Below are positions 1-11,194 of a stretch of DNA of 64,000 nt, one piece after another. The DNA comes from Piezodorus guildinii (taxonomy: Eukaryota; Arthropoda; Insecta; Hemiptera; Pentatomidae), in assembly GCA_023052935.1 (NCBI GenBank), contig CM041297.1:110165563-110229562 (forward strand), read 5' to 3'. A model generated the notes under the pieces. That model worked only from the letters and a program-made list of their open reading frames with translations. It made no database searches and had not been told where the DNA came from. The number at the start of each line of letters is the position of its first letter. The stretch's first letter is position 1. The position numbers and the translations under genes were made by a program.

Positions 1-539
1 ACTTAAATACTATGACTTTTGGAAATCTATAATAGATTTTTTTTTTAATTAGATTTTAATGGTCCCCCAAGTTAGAATGCTATTCCAAAAATGTTTCTAG
101 AAATAGTTCATTCGTATGGAATTATCTTGAGGTTTGTGATGCATAAGAGTAATGCTACTAAGAGAAAATATAAATTATTCTATTTAGTCAATGTAAAACT
201 ATCTGTACATAATATATATATATATAATATATATATATATATAATATAATATTATATATATATCATATTAGTATTATTATCTTTTTTTTTTTTTTTTTGT
301 CATATTATATTACTATTATACATAATATTATAATTATTTAAACAAATATTCTAAGGAAATTGATGAAATGGACATATTAATAAACATAATCATTTTATAC
401 TTGATAAGATGATAAGATAAGAACTACCTAATGAAAAGTAAGAACCTATATATATTACATTCAAATTCATATTAATATATTGTAAATTATTTTATCAATG
501 TCTGTTTGAAACCATGTCCATTTATAGATGAAGGCTTAC
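1..539. other. AT-rich intergenic DNA with TA-repeat tracts
   Basis: No coding signal. It contains interrupted TA dinucleotide tracts at about 210-265 and a T-run at about 283-298. Nothing else is recognisable. Confidence 0.6.
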
Positions 540-812
540 ATGTCCTTCTATTAATAATTCTCTTTCGATTCTAAACTCCTTGTCCACACAAACCCACTTT
601 TCTATAATTTATCTTCCTAAGATATCCCTGACAACCCTCCGAGGAGATTGAAAAGAAGGTGGCCTCGGGAATTACTGCCTTAAAATAGTAAGTGAAGTGC
701 TGCCACTGGATTGTTCTCACTCATGACTTTTCTTCATTCTGCATATTTACTCATCGTGTTGTTTAAAACATTTGTAAATTCCAATAAATAAATAAAAAAA
801 AAAAAGTTTAAC
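540..812 (+). mobile_element. 5'-truncated jockey-type LINE fragment (subfamily A)
   Basis: This is the extreme 3' end of a jockey-type ORF2 and its 3' UTR. A frame near 610-684 reads IPDNPPRRLKRRWPRELLP and then stops, which matches the C-terminus of the better-preserved copy at 46,008-48,919 (PGNPPRRLKRRWPRDLL). The UTR that follows carries the shared strings about scoring 'gtgctgccactgg' and 'tttactcatcgtg', and ends in an AATAAATAAA tail plus A-run at about 783-807. Upstream codons are degraded. The truncation is typical of incomplete target-primed reverse transcription. The left boundary is approximate. Confidence 0.8.
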
Positions 813-1998
813 GTTTTAGGAATTTCAGTTTTTTTCATATTCAAAAGTTATTTCTTTAAAACAATATAATGTTCCATATTTTTTAAATTGTACAATAGTA
901 TGCTAAATATAGTGCATATTTTTCTTCACAATTATATAGGATATTTATTGACCTCATATAAAGTACTAGAATAAAATTATTGGGACTTTTTTAAAAAGAA
1001 TAAATAAATAAAGCATAAAACAAGAACTAAAAATAAGAAGGAGAAAAAAAAGGTAATGATTTCTTCAATGTATTTTATCAACTGTATGATCATACATCTC
1101 AAGGAAATGTCTCGTTCAAGGTAAGGGAATAAGAGATTTTTGTTGGGACATAGAAAAGATACTTTGAAGATAGAAATAGGAAAGAAATCGAAAAGGAGAA
1201 GGAACGTAGGAGAAAGGGTTTGCCAAAGGAAAAGAGTTCTCCGTGAGATATAGAAAGGTCAATAGGTTGGGTTCAGGTATTCAAAGGGCAGGCTGAGGAA
1301 TAAAGGAAGTTACAGAGTATTATTGGTTCGGGATTGGAATCGGGAGGAATCAAAGGAATACTGCTTTGTCAAGGATTTGGATGAAGAAAATTAACGTGTT
1401 ATGTGATAGTTAATATTATTCATTAAAAATTAAAATAAATATTCTGTCCTCGAAACAGGTAAGAGTATAATTTAAGGTAATTTCTGAGCCTAATTTTAAT
1501 ACTCACAAAAGAGACTAATCGGTCGAGGTGAAGAATTTTCCATCTCTCAACAATATAATAATTAATTTAAAATATTCATATAAATTTAACGTTCTTTCAA
1601 CTATAGTATATGTGACGATAAAGTTTAATTAACGATAGCTTAACCAATAACTTTCATACGGTAATTTGTAATAACTTATAATATCCTCGTCAGTTTGGAC
1701 TGAGAGCCCGGAAGAAATGGGACCGTGAAACAGGCGTGACTGAAGCGGGTTAACTTTGTGCCGTGAAGGTTGAGGCGTTTCAGCCGCGATTTTCTTTTCA
1801 GCTAACCTTGAGGATCTCTCGAGAACAAAATAAAGACATTATGAGTGAATCACTCCAGATTTAGAATTGGGTTCAAGGAAATTACTGAAAACTGTCAGGC
1901 CAGAAAATAATAGCAACATTTTGCCGTGACAAAATAATAGATGGCCAATTCTAATAGACAAAAAATTCCAATTACTTTCACTTATATTCATATTAAAT
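813..1998. other. Intergenic DNA, no gene seen
   Basis: AT-rich sequence without a supported reading frame. A GC-richer block at about 1,690-1,830 stands out from its surroundings and contains no repeat that I can match elsewhere in the window. Confidence 0.5.
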
Positions 1999-2102
1999 GT
2001 GAGAAGAAATATTGCGTTTGTGAAAATTTTCGAATTCTTGTTTTCAAGTGAAATACACGCTATAGGGTCCCCAAGTCCAGCAAACGGTTCAGTGTGTGTG
2101 GT
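1999..2102 (+). repeat. Dispersed repeat R, copy 1
   Basis: This stretch is repeated imperfectly at 2,364-2,475. Shared strings include 'gtgaaaattttcgaatt', 'aaatacacg', 'gggtccccaagtcca' and 'cagtgtgtgtg'. It has no coding potential that I trust. The second copy is interrupted by a SINE just downstream. It is probably part of a decayed, unidentified transposable element. Confidence 0.55.
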
Positions 2103-2363
2103 AACTAACAAAAAAAACGATATTGAACTCACAGATTTCTTTAGTTGGAACTCCAGATGTCGAATAAGACTGCATGCACTTATAATAAATTCTCTAAACA
2201 AAATTACTCCTTTTATATACTAAAATCAGCTGTTTTCTTCATTTTTGTACATAGACAAAATACTATCGTATTAATATAAATGTGCCAACTTGATGTATCT
2301 ATAAAAAATTACATCTATTTTTATATTCACTAAACTATTTATAAAGTACTTATGTAGTTAGAG

Positions 2364-2475
2364 ACAGTATTGCGATCGTGAAAATTTTAGAATTTCAGTT
2401 TTCGAAGTAAATACACGTTTTAGAGTCCCCTGAGTCCAAAAGACCTAGTCCCGAAAAAAGGTCAGTGTGTGTGTC
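2364..2475 (+). repeat. Dispersed repeat R, copy 2
   Basis: Imperfect copy of 1,999-2,102, with the same order of motifs and then a 'gtccgtccgtccgtc' stretch. The repeat appears to resume after the SINE at 2,495-2,781, with 'gtgtgtggtaag', so the SINE probably inserted into it. Confidence 0.5.
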
Positions 2476-2494
2476 CGTCCGTCCGTCGTGGTAT

Positions 2495-2781
2495 GTTTGT
2501 TTGTTTATTTATTTAACGTCGCATAATGCTACTATGGCTAATCGGACGATGCTACAGTGGGAGTCCTAAATTTTTCCTATCCAGGTTTTATCAGGATAGG
2601 GCTCTTCAACGAGTACCTGACATCGCACAGACTCTGGACCACCTTTTAACGTCCCCTCCGAAGGACGGCATAACTAAGGATTTTTTCTCTTATTAAAAAA
2701 TCCTAGGACCACCTGCGGGTTTGAATCCGTGACCTTTAGAATAGGAGGCTGTTATGCTAGCCAACCAGCTACAAGTGATCC
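2495..2781 (-). mobile_element. tRNA-derived SINE, family A, full-length copy
   Basis: On the minus strand this starts with a tRNA-like head: an A-box-like 'tagctggttggctagca' followed by a B-box-like 'ggattcaaaccc'. The SINE body follows and it ends in an AATAAATAAA-type tail at the low-coordinate end. Near-identical copies lie at 12,545-12,822 (+) and 19,645-19,929 (-), with fragments at 3,375, 6,254 and 22,765. The two promoter boxes at tRNA-like spacing imply RNA polymerase III transcription. It has no ORF and would depend on a LINE reverse transcriptase in trans. Confidence 0.85.
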
Positions 2782-3374
2782 CACCCGTGTGTGGTAAGCC
2801 TAACGCAAAAACGAATCGTCGTACGAAACTGAAATTTCATATTTAAGACGGCTATATGCCCGAGATGTCCAACCAATTTTTTCACTAAAATCAACATACC
2901 AGAAATGGAACTTCATACTATGCATTTTGCACCTTTATTTTATTTAATATTTTCTCAAAAATGGGTTTAAACGATTTTTATAAAACTTCCTATTTCGATG
3001 TAAAATTTAATGGGCTTTGATATTATGTAGGTTTCATTCCTAGGTTATAATTTCAAAAAACTATAATTTTTGGTATTTTGAACTTAATAACAGTAACATA
3101 TGGTTCCTAAAAAAACCTTTCGTGGACTCCTTTATACAATCGTTTCAGTGACAAGGACCTCCTAAATCCTAAATATTAAATATATATTTAGATTTTTAGT
3201 GGGATACATCGTATCACGAACATTTCCTGGAATCACTTCTACCGAAATTCTGTATTCTAGAAATGGCCTGGTTAGGGAAATGGAAATGAAGAAAAAAGAA
3301 CCAGGATTTTGGAGTTTTCTCCAATTCGTGAAACATTGAATAACTAAAAGTTAGGTTGAATCTAGAGAGAATGT
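2782..3374. other. Intergenic DNA, no gene seen
   Basis: AT-rich non-coding sequence. The first tens of bases may continue repeat R. Nothing else is recognised. Confidence 0.5.
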
Positions 3375-3520
3375 AAAATGGTGGTCTAGAGCTTGTGCTA
3401 AGTCAGGTATTCGTTAAAGATCCCCATCCTAGTAAAACCTGAAATAGCAAAGTTTGGTACACCCACTATAACATCGTCTGATTAGGCACAGTAGAATAAA
3501 AATGACGTTAGATAAATAAA
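3375..3520 (+). mobile_element. SINE family A, 5'-truncated fragment
   Basis: This matches the 3' half of the family-A SINE: 'gtcaggtattcgttaaagatcc', a 'cctgaaatag' stretch, 'catcgtctgattagg', then 'gacgttagataaataaa'. The tRNA-like head is missing. It is more diverged than the full-length copies. Confidence 0.75.
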
Positions 3521-3704
3521 ATTTCACACTTAACTGTTTAATAAAACACTCATAATTAAATAAAATATAGTTATTGTTCATTATCTTCTGCGATACATCT
3601 CTCCTTTTAGCTCATTAATTTATAATAGTTGTAAATTGACCAATTTTAAGGCTGTGACAAGCAATTAGATAACTTAGAATGTTAAATTTGTCGGAACGTT
3701 TTCT

Positions 3705-3898
3705 TTTTTTACCCCTACCTCACCTTTGAAGGCTAAACGGGGTTTCCCGGGCCAGAGGGGTGGGGCGGGGGATAAATACAAGATAAAAGCCCCCCCCCCC
3801 CAAGCACCGGTCTCGAACTCATAATTTTTTGTTTTCAAATTATTTGGTCCTCTGTGTTGCTAGGCTAACCCGCTCAGCTTCTCCGCCACTTGTGGGTA
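3705..3898 (-). mobile_element. tRNA-derived SINE, family D
   Basis: Read on the minus strand, this starts with 'gtggcggagaagctgagcgg' (A-box-like) and has 'gagttcgagaccgg' (B-box-like) about 75 bases later. It then runs into a G-rich tract that appears as a C-run near 3,790 on the plus strand. The box pair and spacing suggest a tRNA-derived Pol III promoter. No second complete copy is in the window, so family status is inferred. Confidence 0.5.
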
Positions 3899-3969
3899 TA
3901 GAACGTGTAATTCTTATTAAAAGACATAGCTTCATAAATAATTTATGTCAAGTTTATTTAAAATTATTT

Positions 3970-4050
3970 TCAAAAGACTCATCATGGACCCCTAGATTTC
4001 GTGTGCAGACCTTCAGGGGTCCGCGGACGACTAGTTGGGAATCACAGACA
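3970..4050 (-). mobile_element. Possible hAT-type terminal fragment
   Basis: The minus strand reads 'ctgtgattcccaactagtcg' followed by 'tccgcggacccctgaa', which resembles the ends of many non-autonomous hAT elements. I could not find the partner inverted repeat nearby, so this may be a remnant or a chance resemblance. Confidence 0.3.
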
Positions 4051-4678
4051 TAGTAGTATAATACACAGTTGAAAAGCTAAAGATTTCAGAAAAAAAATTA
4101 TCTTATTACAAAGCTGTAAAACAAGATCTTTAAATTCGATATTGGGATGTGATATAACTGTTAGATGCGATATATCTGCCGGGATTTTTTTTTCTTATTT
4201 CTCATTTATTTATTCTCAATCACCAATGGCCTGCTTCCAAAATACTTTGTTTTTTTCCAACTATTCCAAAAAAGTTGTTTTTAAAGATAGATTTCTCCTT
4301 AAAACAACTAAATTATCAACATAGAACATTTCCAATATGCAGCAATTAGGTTTTTCATAAATTTAAGAGACTAATTTTTTACTTTGAAACATTATTATCT
4401 TTGAATAAAAAGTAATAGTGAAAAAAACTTATAATGCTAACGTATTTTACATAAAAGTGGAGACTGGATTTTAAACCGACTCAGATAGAGAACAGGTATA
4501 CGATAATTTAAAAATAACAAAGCATTTCTTGGCCCTCGTTATTCAAGGCGCGCAATCGTTTACGGTTGTTAAACCAAGGGCGGAAAATTGGCAGCCTTGG
4601 GTCATATACGCGATATCAATATATATAATATGTCCCCCTGGAATAAATCTAAATATAACTAGAAAAAAAATAAATAAA

Positions 4679-4682
<4 letters not shown>
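4051..4682. other. Intergenic DNA, no gene seen
   Basis: AT-rich sequence. Its short open frames have no recognisable protein features. Confidence 0.55.
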
Positions 4683-4755
<73 letters not shown>

Positions 4756-4781
4756 GTGTGTGTGTGTGTGTGTGTGTGTGA
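4683..4781. repeat. Compound (AT)n-(GT)n microsatellite
   Basis: About 58 bases of AT/TA dinucleotide repeat are followed directly by about 38 bases of GT repeat with one interruption. The open frames across it on both strands are products of the repeat, not genes. Confidence 0.95.
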
Positions 4782-5201
4782 GCGCGCATATTTTAATATA
4801 TGTATAGCTGAATTAATTAAGTGAAGGTTTGTCATATAGGCATCTATATTAATAAAAATGTTGATATAAAAGTTCACCTAAGACAACAGATTTTTAATTT
4901 ATTTTAAATGCATTCATATTATATTAATATGAATACAATAAAATCGTTACAAAAAAAAAAATTAAAGGCTGATATAAAAAAAAATGATAATTCGATCAAA
5001 CCAAACGCTAAGTAAGGGGCTAATCAGATATTAATTTTGTTTTGAGTTTCATAAAATTAATGCTTTCCTATTGTTTTATAGGACAGGCAATTATTCTGAG
5101 CATCGGAATACAATAATTCAAACTCATTTTAATAGAACGATTAAGAAAAACATACTGGTCATACCAAAATATTTGTCCTAAAAATAATGCAGGATTAAAG
5201 T
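4782..5201. other. Intergenic DNA, no gene seen
   Basis: AT-rich and unassigned. The last 12 bases (5,190-5,201) form the left TSD of the LINE that follows. Confidence 0.5.
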
Positions 5202-5647
5202 GTTTTTTTTTGTTTTTTTTATATATTTATTAATTGGAATATACTACTGTATAATGAAATACAACAAGTAAATTTGAGTGAAATATAAAAATGCATAAAA
5301 CATATGTTGAGAAGCTTCCCAATGGAAGAACTCTAAATATATTCTAAACTAGAAGGTCTCTAGAAACCATCCGCTTTTCAGACGCCTCAGAGGATTGCCA
5401 GGAATTGAAGAGGAAGAAAGGATTGACATCAGAAGATTAGAGTGGGAATGGAGTTTGTCATGAAATGGATGATATCTGTATCGGGCCAAATCAGCAACAT
5501 ACGGAACATTAAGGTCTTTATGGATGAGTTTATTCGTGAACTCAAAGTAAGGAGCATTGAGGATTTTACGAAGGATTTTGGATTGTAGGGATTGGATACG
5601 AGAAGAATTCGATGGTTTAGTTAGAGCCACAGAGCTCTACTTCGTAA
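5202..5647 (-). mobile_element. 5'-truncated jockey-type LINE fragment (subfamily A) with TSD
   Basis: Minus-strand copy holding the last part of ORF2 and the 3' UTR. Residues such as ALTKPSNSSRIQSLQSKILR and IPGNPLRRLKSGWF match the C-terminal region of the 46-kb copy. The 3' end is the T-run at about 5,202-5,220. Flanking 12-bp direct repeats, 'caggattaaagt' at 5,190-5,201 and 'caggattcaagt' at 5,648-5,659, differ at one base and are read as the TSD. The insertion is thus about 446 bp and lost everything upstream of the RT C-terminus. Confidence 0.85.
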
Positions 5648-5689
5648 CAGGATTCAAGTTTAAAACAGAGAAGACAAAAAAATTATAAC

Positions 5690-6010
5690 CGTTTTTACTA
5701 ATCAAAATTGTCTGCATTGCAATTAAAACATTTCTGCTAGCATGCAGACAACTTTTCCAAACCCTCTGAATAGAATTTGGAACCCTTAATACTAATAAAC
5801 TCAGGAAACCCATTTTCTATGGTTCTTTGGTCAATAAATTGTTTTACCGCTTCTTGTTTGTTGAGTCACTGTCCAGAATATCTACTGTCATCGTAAGATA
5901 CATTTTTCATCAAGTAACAATTCTAGACAGAAAGGGATCATCGGCAAAGAAATGAGGTGCAAAGTTCAAAGAGCTGATTTTTCGGCAGGGGTTTAATGAG
6001 TGAGGAACCC
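5690..6010 (-). pseudogene. Degraded mariner-type transposase fragment
   Basis: Read on the minus strand, a broken frame contains DPFLSRIVT followed directly by two stop codons. Further on it has segments that suggest the C-terminal part of a mariner transposase (a KFYSEGLEKL-like string in another frame). In mariner transposases a DPFL-RIVT segment is followed by the first catalytic Asp, and here the stops fall on that position. Several stops and frame changes show an old inactive copy. No terminal repeats were found. Recognition rests on short motifs only. Confidence 0.4.
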
Positions 6011-6253
6011 ATCTTTTGAGTTTCTTCACCTTTCCATCCGCTTTGAGGTGGTCATCGACGCTATATTGTGTACATTGAGTTTTTCAGGAAGTTCTTTTAC
6101 AGTTTTTGTTTTTCTTCAAAGAGGTCAGTATTATTAAAACTAGATGTAAGTAAGGTGATGCCTCAGATCTTTGTCCTAAAATGGATTAAGGTTTGTCTGA
6201 TTCTATTATATATTTTTAAATAATATGAAGCATTTCTAATGACTTTTATATTT

Positions 6254-6357
6254 TGTTTGTTTTTTTATTTGTTTAAGATAACTTTATGTTACTATGACTA
6301 ATCGGTCGATGCTACAGTGGGAGGCCTAACTTTGGCCTATTCAGGTTTTATTAGGAA
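6254..6357 (-). mobile_element. SINE family A, fragment
   Basis: This matches the 3' portion of family A on the minus strand ('gactaatcggtcgatgctac', 'agtgggaggcctaac', 'ttcaggttttattagga'). The head and middle are missing. It is diverged. Confidence 0.7.
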
Positions 6358-6389
6358 AAACAAATAAAACATTATATATTTGTATATAT

Positions 6390-6690
6390 AATAATAATAA
6401 ATAATAATAAATAAGTTCTTTATTATTCTGGGACATGTCCCTTTAGAACAAAATGTACAAAAAAAGGGCTTTAGAGTCTTAGAGTAAATTACTTAAATAT
6501 AAACAAGATAATAATTAATGGTTTAAAATATACATATTTAAATGAGATGATATATATCCATATAATAGCATTATTTTTGATATAATAATTATAAAGTCTT
6601 TATTTATTCTGGATCAATATTCTAATGAATTACAGGAAAATAAAAAATGGGTTTTAGTTTTAGAGTAAAAAAAAAAAAAATAACTTTTTT
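6390..6690 (-). mobile_element. Two diverged CR1/L2-type 3'-end remnants
   Basis: At about 6,410 the sequence 'ttctttattattctgggaca' and at about 6,597 'gtctttatttattctggatc' look like reverse complements of the 3' terminus of the CR1/L2-type element at 38-40 kb, which ends in 'cccagaataaaaatta' plus short tandem repeats. The first has an ATA-rich tandem tail. The two remnants also share 'agagtaaa' further in. There is no coding sequence. Confidence 0.35.
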
Positions 6691-7189
6691 TTCTTCTACA
6701 TGCTTAACTTTTACTAACTAAGTTGAGAAATAATTGGTAAAGTTTTTTTTTTCCGAACTAACTTGCAAGTTCTGAAGACGATATGAACGTGATGGGAGAG
6801 GAAAGATTTTGGAGATGGTTCCCACGAACACAATGGACTGTTGTGCCGCCCAAGCACAGTTTTTATCTGGCCTTTGTCTGCTATCGTCCACTAAAGTCTG
6901 ATATCTTAGTCTTCCACGCCTTTTATTTCTGTTAATCCTTGGATTTTTTTTTTTCAGGATATAAGATAATAGAATAATATTAATCTCCTTAAGTATCAGT
7001 ATTTATTTTCTATAAGAATTCATTTTCTATCTCATCCTCTTAAACATCAAAAAATTCTTTTGCCCCTGAACAGAAAAATGTACCTAGCTAATTAGGCAAT
7101 TTAACTTATCATACTTATATTTATTCAATGCAAGCATTATCCCAGAATATTGTGTTAACTATAAACATTTATTTTTACTTTCACTACCC
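6691..7189. other. Intergenic DNA, no gene seen
   Basis: Unassigned AT-rich sequence with no supported coding frame. Confidence 0.5.
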
Positions 7190-7205
7190 CCTCTCTCTCT
7201 CTCTC

Positions 7206-7258
<53 letters not shown>

Positions 7259-7270
7259 CTCTCTCCTCTC

Positions 7271-7302
<32 letters not shown>
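7190..7302. repeat. (CT)n microsatellite
   Basis: More than 100 bases of CT dinucleotide repeat with a few interruptions. It directly abuts the 5' break of the LINE fragment that follows. The serine/leucine-rich frame across it is a product of the repeat. Confidence 0.95.
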
Positions 7303-7306
<4 letters not shown>

Positions 7307-7959
7307 GACTTCCTGTCCAGTTGTTTCCTTTAATCATTCCTCACTCATCACTGTAGAACAAATACGATACCTTGGACTTCATCTTGACAAACGTCTTATA
7401 TGGAATCCTCATACTGCTCGTAGATATCGACAATTGAAACACTTACTTGACAAACGATCAAAACTCCCTCTTTACTTCAAAAAACTCATTTACACATCCA
7501 TTAATAGACCTATCTGGACTTATGGCATAGAGCTATGGAGCTCCACTTAACCATCAAATTTATCCCGCATCCAATCCTTGCAATCCAAAATCCTTCGTCA
7601 AATCCTAGGCGCTCCTTACTTTGTTACCAACAAACTCATCCATATAGACCTGAATATCCCACTAGTTACAGAAATCCTCAAAAAAGATACACATCCTTTC
7701 ATACCAAATTACCCGCCCATACAAACCCGCTTGTCCGTATCCTCTCATCGACATATATTCCCGATATTTCTCCGAGGCGTCTGAAAAGACGGTGGCCTCG
7801 AGACCTGCTGAACAAATAAACATTGAAGTGCTACCGCTGGGTAGATTCTTCTCAGGTCTTTTTCAAGCCAATTGTCTGTTTTTAGCACATTTACTTATTG
7901 TACTATGTAAATTGTACAGTTGTAAATTTCAATAAAAGAATTTAAAAAAATAAAATAAA

Positions 7960-7962
<3 letters not shown>
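7303..7962 (+). mobile_element. 5'-truncated jockey-type LINE fragment (subfamily A)
   Basis: This contains the thumb and C-terminal region of a jockey-type reverse transcriptase. RYLGLHLDKRL is at about 7,358, then PIWTYGIELW at about 7,509. After a frameshift, the conserved segment ending in RRLKRRWPRDLLNK precedes a stop at about 7,817. Compared with the 46-kb copy, several codons after NPHT are missing. The 3' UTR ends in an A-rich tail at about 7,930-7,962, next to a TA microsatellite. The palm domain and endonuclease are absent. Confidence 0.85.

Positions 7963-7963
<1 letters not shown>

Positions 7964-8017
<54 letters not shown>
7964..8017. repeat. (TA)n microsatellite
   Basis: About 50 bases of TA repeat immediately downstream of a LINE A-rich tail. 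It may have grown from that tail. Confidence 0.9.
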
Positions 8018-8018
<1 letters not shown>

Positions 8019-9235
8019 GAAGGCATTTTAGTAATTTTATCTTTAAAATAAATATACGACCAAGATAGTATATAAACTTTTTCACCCAAATCGTCTGACC
8101 GGTACTCCTACTTTATACAAGACATTATTATTTCTCAAGAACGGCTCGAACGATTGAACTCGCTATATGGATGTAAAAGTTAATTGCCATGTACGTTTCT
8201 TTCTGATTGAAATAGTCGGACAGAACTTAATCCGTAAATTTAAATTGTCTTCCTCAAATGTATGTTTAATTTTGTATATTAGTATTTTTTTTTATGTCAT
8301 TTAATCTAAAGCATATGTTTCCAAGGAAAATTAATGTAATTCTTTAACTCTAGCTTTGTTTTAATGTTCTTAAATTGATTTTAGCAAATGAGATAGAGGA
8401 AAGTCGTATGTTGTGCGCACCTGATTTTTTATACTCCTTCACATCAGCTAATAATAAAATAAATAAATTATTTTTTGATTCTAAGAAGAGTGTAAATAAT
8501 ATCAGAATATGATATCACCTTCCACATTAATACCCTGAGAAACGTGGACACTATCGAATTTCGTGCGCTATATTTCATAACTGGCCATAACTCAGTCCCA
8601 GCTGTTGGAGAAATGTTATTGGCTCACTAAGGGTTATTGAGGAAATTTATGGTCTAGTGATTAATTTCAGCCTTTGGGAAAAAAACAAAACCTCACATAA
8701 TCTCTGAAAATATTAGGCGCATCGGAATAATTAATTATATCCTTGAATGTGGGGAACATTTCCGGTGTCTATAGAGATTAGTACTAATAAATAACTTAAG
8801 ATAAGAATAAATAATAGAAAAACGACTAATTTTGTGAAAAATTAATTTTAGTAATTCTTGGTGTAATGTGAAGTTTCGTTATGGTGAGGGAGTTGGATGA
8901 AAATATAATTTATTATTTCAAAATTTTTTCTGTTTGCATAAAAAAATAAAACCGAATACGAGTCTACTAATAAAGCAAGTCTCTAACCACACCTTTTGTC
9001 AAAATATATTATTTTATTTCATTTTTCCTAATAATTTTTAGTTCGATGCCCCACAACTCCTCACTTCCTAAAGCCATGGTTAACATTAGCTGCTGCCGCA
9101 CACACCTAACCAATCAATTCATTTCCAGAAGTAATATTACTTTTTTTAAATAGTCCGTCGTGAAAATAAAACATGATTACCATCATTATCCAATGATATC
9201 CGTACACCTAATTTATTGTCACCATTATTACTTAT
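8018..9235. other. Intergenic DNA, no gene seen
   Basis: Over 1.2 kb without a supported coding frame or a repeat that I can match within the window. Confidence 0.5.
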
Positions 9236-10260
9236 AAAGAAAAGAAAAATAATTGAAATTTTACTTCTAAACCCTTAATCCAGTAATTTTTAAGATAGAG
9301 AAAATTATGTAAAGTGTTTTAGAATCAGGAGACCACGAATACAAATAACTATATACATAAAATAAAAAATAAATTTTAATAATATATTATAGAGTTTTAG
9401 AATTAGTACTCCAAGATTAATGATAAAAAAAGAAGAAAAAAATTGAAAGTTTGCTAATACATACTCATAAAACTTAGTAGTTTTCGAAGATAAAGAAAAA
9501 TCTGTATAAAAAAAAAAAAAAAATCATAATATTACTATGGTAGATATAGTGTAATTTATACGTATCTAACTCTAAATAAATTTGTATACACTAATATTAT
9601 CATTTGGAAATATTGAACCGTTGTGTAATAACTTTTAAAAAGAAAATTTTTTACACAACTCAGCCATAACTCAGTAATTTTCGAAGATAGATAGAAAATT
9701 AAAGAGTTTTAGAATAAGTACTCTAAGATTAATTATAAAACATAAAAGAAAAAAATTGAAAACTTACTTATACATACGCCCAACACTGAGTATTTTTTAA
9801 AGAGAAAAATAGAGTATAGAGTTACAGGATCAGTAAACCAATAAATAAAACTATGGTAGATGTAGTGGAATGGGGAGCCTGTGGCTGAGCGGCTAGCGCT
9901 AGTATATCTCATGCTACAGGTTCTGAGTTCGAATCCCAGTCCCGGCAGGACTTTTATAAAGATGTAAAAAAAAATGTGGATTCACTCACAACCTCTCCCC
10001 CGGGTATGTGAGACCCGTCAGTCAAAGGGTGGCCACTCACAAAATTAGTCGTAGGGAGTGATGACCCTACACTTAAAATTGCATCGTGAAACGTGAGTGT
10101 AAACTCGCAGGAGTTTACACCGCGAGGCCTAGGGCCTACACGGCATGTCGCGCCACTGGAAGATATAGTGGAATCTCTGCGTCTTTAACTCTAAATAAAT
10201 TGTTTTACCTTATATAATCATTTGGAAATCTTGAACCTTTGTGCGATAACTTTCAGCGGG
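9236..10260. repeat. Imperfect tandem/satellite-like repeats split by a SINE
   Basis: Two repeat modules recur. Module 1 ('agtaattttcgaagatag', 'gagttttagaat', 'agtactccaagattaat', 'aaaaaaattgaaa') recurs in part around 9,285, 9,390, 9,475, 9,670 and 9,800. Module 2 ('atggtagatatagtg', 'aactctaaataaat', 'atcatttggaaat', 'ttgaacc') occurs at about 9,535-9,640 and again at about 9,852-10,250, where it is split by the SINE at 9,872-10,160. The unit is degenerate and AT-rich. No function can be assigned. Confidence 0.65.
9872..10160 (+). mobile_element. tRNA-derived SINE, family B, with TSD
   Basis: The head 'gcctgtggctgagcggctag' (A-box-like) and 'gagttcgaatccc' at about 9,925-9,937 (B-box) have the spacing of a tRNA with a variable arm. 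A roughly 200-base unrelated body follows. Flanking 14-bp direct repeats, 'agatgtagtggaat' at 9,858-9,871 and 'agatatagtggaat' at 10,161-10,174, differ at one base. They mark the insertion and show that it split a pre-existing repeat unit. Only one copy is in the window. Confidence 0.85.
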
Positions 10261-11194
10261 TTTTTTTTTCCTAATGTGATAATCAATAGTTTTAATTACT
10301 ACTACCAATAATTTTCCATTTCTATGCTCATGTCCATATTTATACTTAATTAATACGACTTTTGACACATTTAATAATGTTTACATGATTTTTTAATATG
10401 TGCAATTAAACGTTACTACAAATAGGTAATACGTATAAATGTGTTAACATAAAAATTAGAAACCTTTAACGATGCTTGAAACCCCTATAAAGTTAATTTC
10501 CACAAACCTATTTCTGCAAATCATTACTTATAAGAGTCCAGGAGCAAACGCCAGGGGTCTTTGGACTGTTCCAGGAACACTTTAACTAATTAGAACCCAT
10601 AATTAATTCACCGTAGTTGATCGATAAACCTACGTTCAAATATCAGAGTATTAGATTGATATCTGAGTTATAAACTGATTCAAGTACTGGGAATTCTATT
10701 CAATGAAAAGCAGTATTTCTATTGAACCGCTTCCTTTTACAAAAAGAGCTTTTCATCTAGACACAAGTCCTCGCGTTTTATTGGTGGAGCTGCTCTTGGC
10801 CGAACGGGGGCAATTCTATTTATCCAGCCAATACCGTGTTCTGCTGGACAAGTGATCCTTCAATTGATTTACTGCCACCGCCCTTGCTAGATTTAAATTT
10901 ACAAATGAAAGTTTTCCCCTTGTTTGGAAAAACAAAGGTGAAAAAAACTTGGACCAAGCCAATTATACTGGTAAAAATAATGGTAGGAAAAATAATGTAC
11001 ATTTTAATCTGAGAGATAATAATTAGTGATACAGACATAGGCTCCAATCAAAACAACCCTGAGTCAACAACTGCATATTCTTTTCATTCTTATTTTATTT
11101 ATTTTTTTAATAATATATGAATAATCATAATTTATAAGCCTTTAGCTAATTATTAGGTCAAAAAAAACATGCTAAACAAAGTCTACACATAACT
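10261..11194. other. Intergenic DNA with two GC-richer blocks
   Basis: No gene seen. Blocks at about 10,500-10,620 (with 'taactaattag' and 'ataattaatt') and 10,760-10,900 are richer in GC and lower in simple sequence than their surroundings. They could be conserved non-coding DNA, but nothing here proves it. Confidence 0.4.

Noticed and set aside
4529..4877. Open frames on both strands through the AT/GT microsatellite
   Set aside because: They translate to Ile-Tyr and Thr-His repeats produced by the dinucleotide repeat.
7128..7300. Ser/Leu-rich N-terminal part of an open frame at the CT microsatellite
   Set aside because: Product of the CT repeat. Only the part after 7,303 is LINE-derived.
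9872..9955. tRNA gene candidate
   Set aside because: A and B boxes are present, but it is the head of a 289-bp SINE with a TSD and lacks a proper acceptor stem.
9236..10260. CRISPR-like array
   Set aside because: Repeats are long, degenerate and irregularly spaced, with no uniform spacers, and the genome is eukaryotic.
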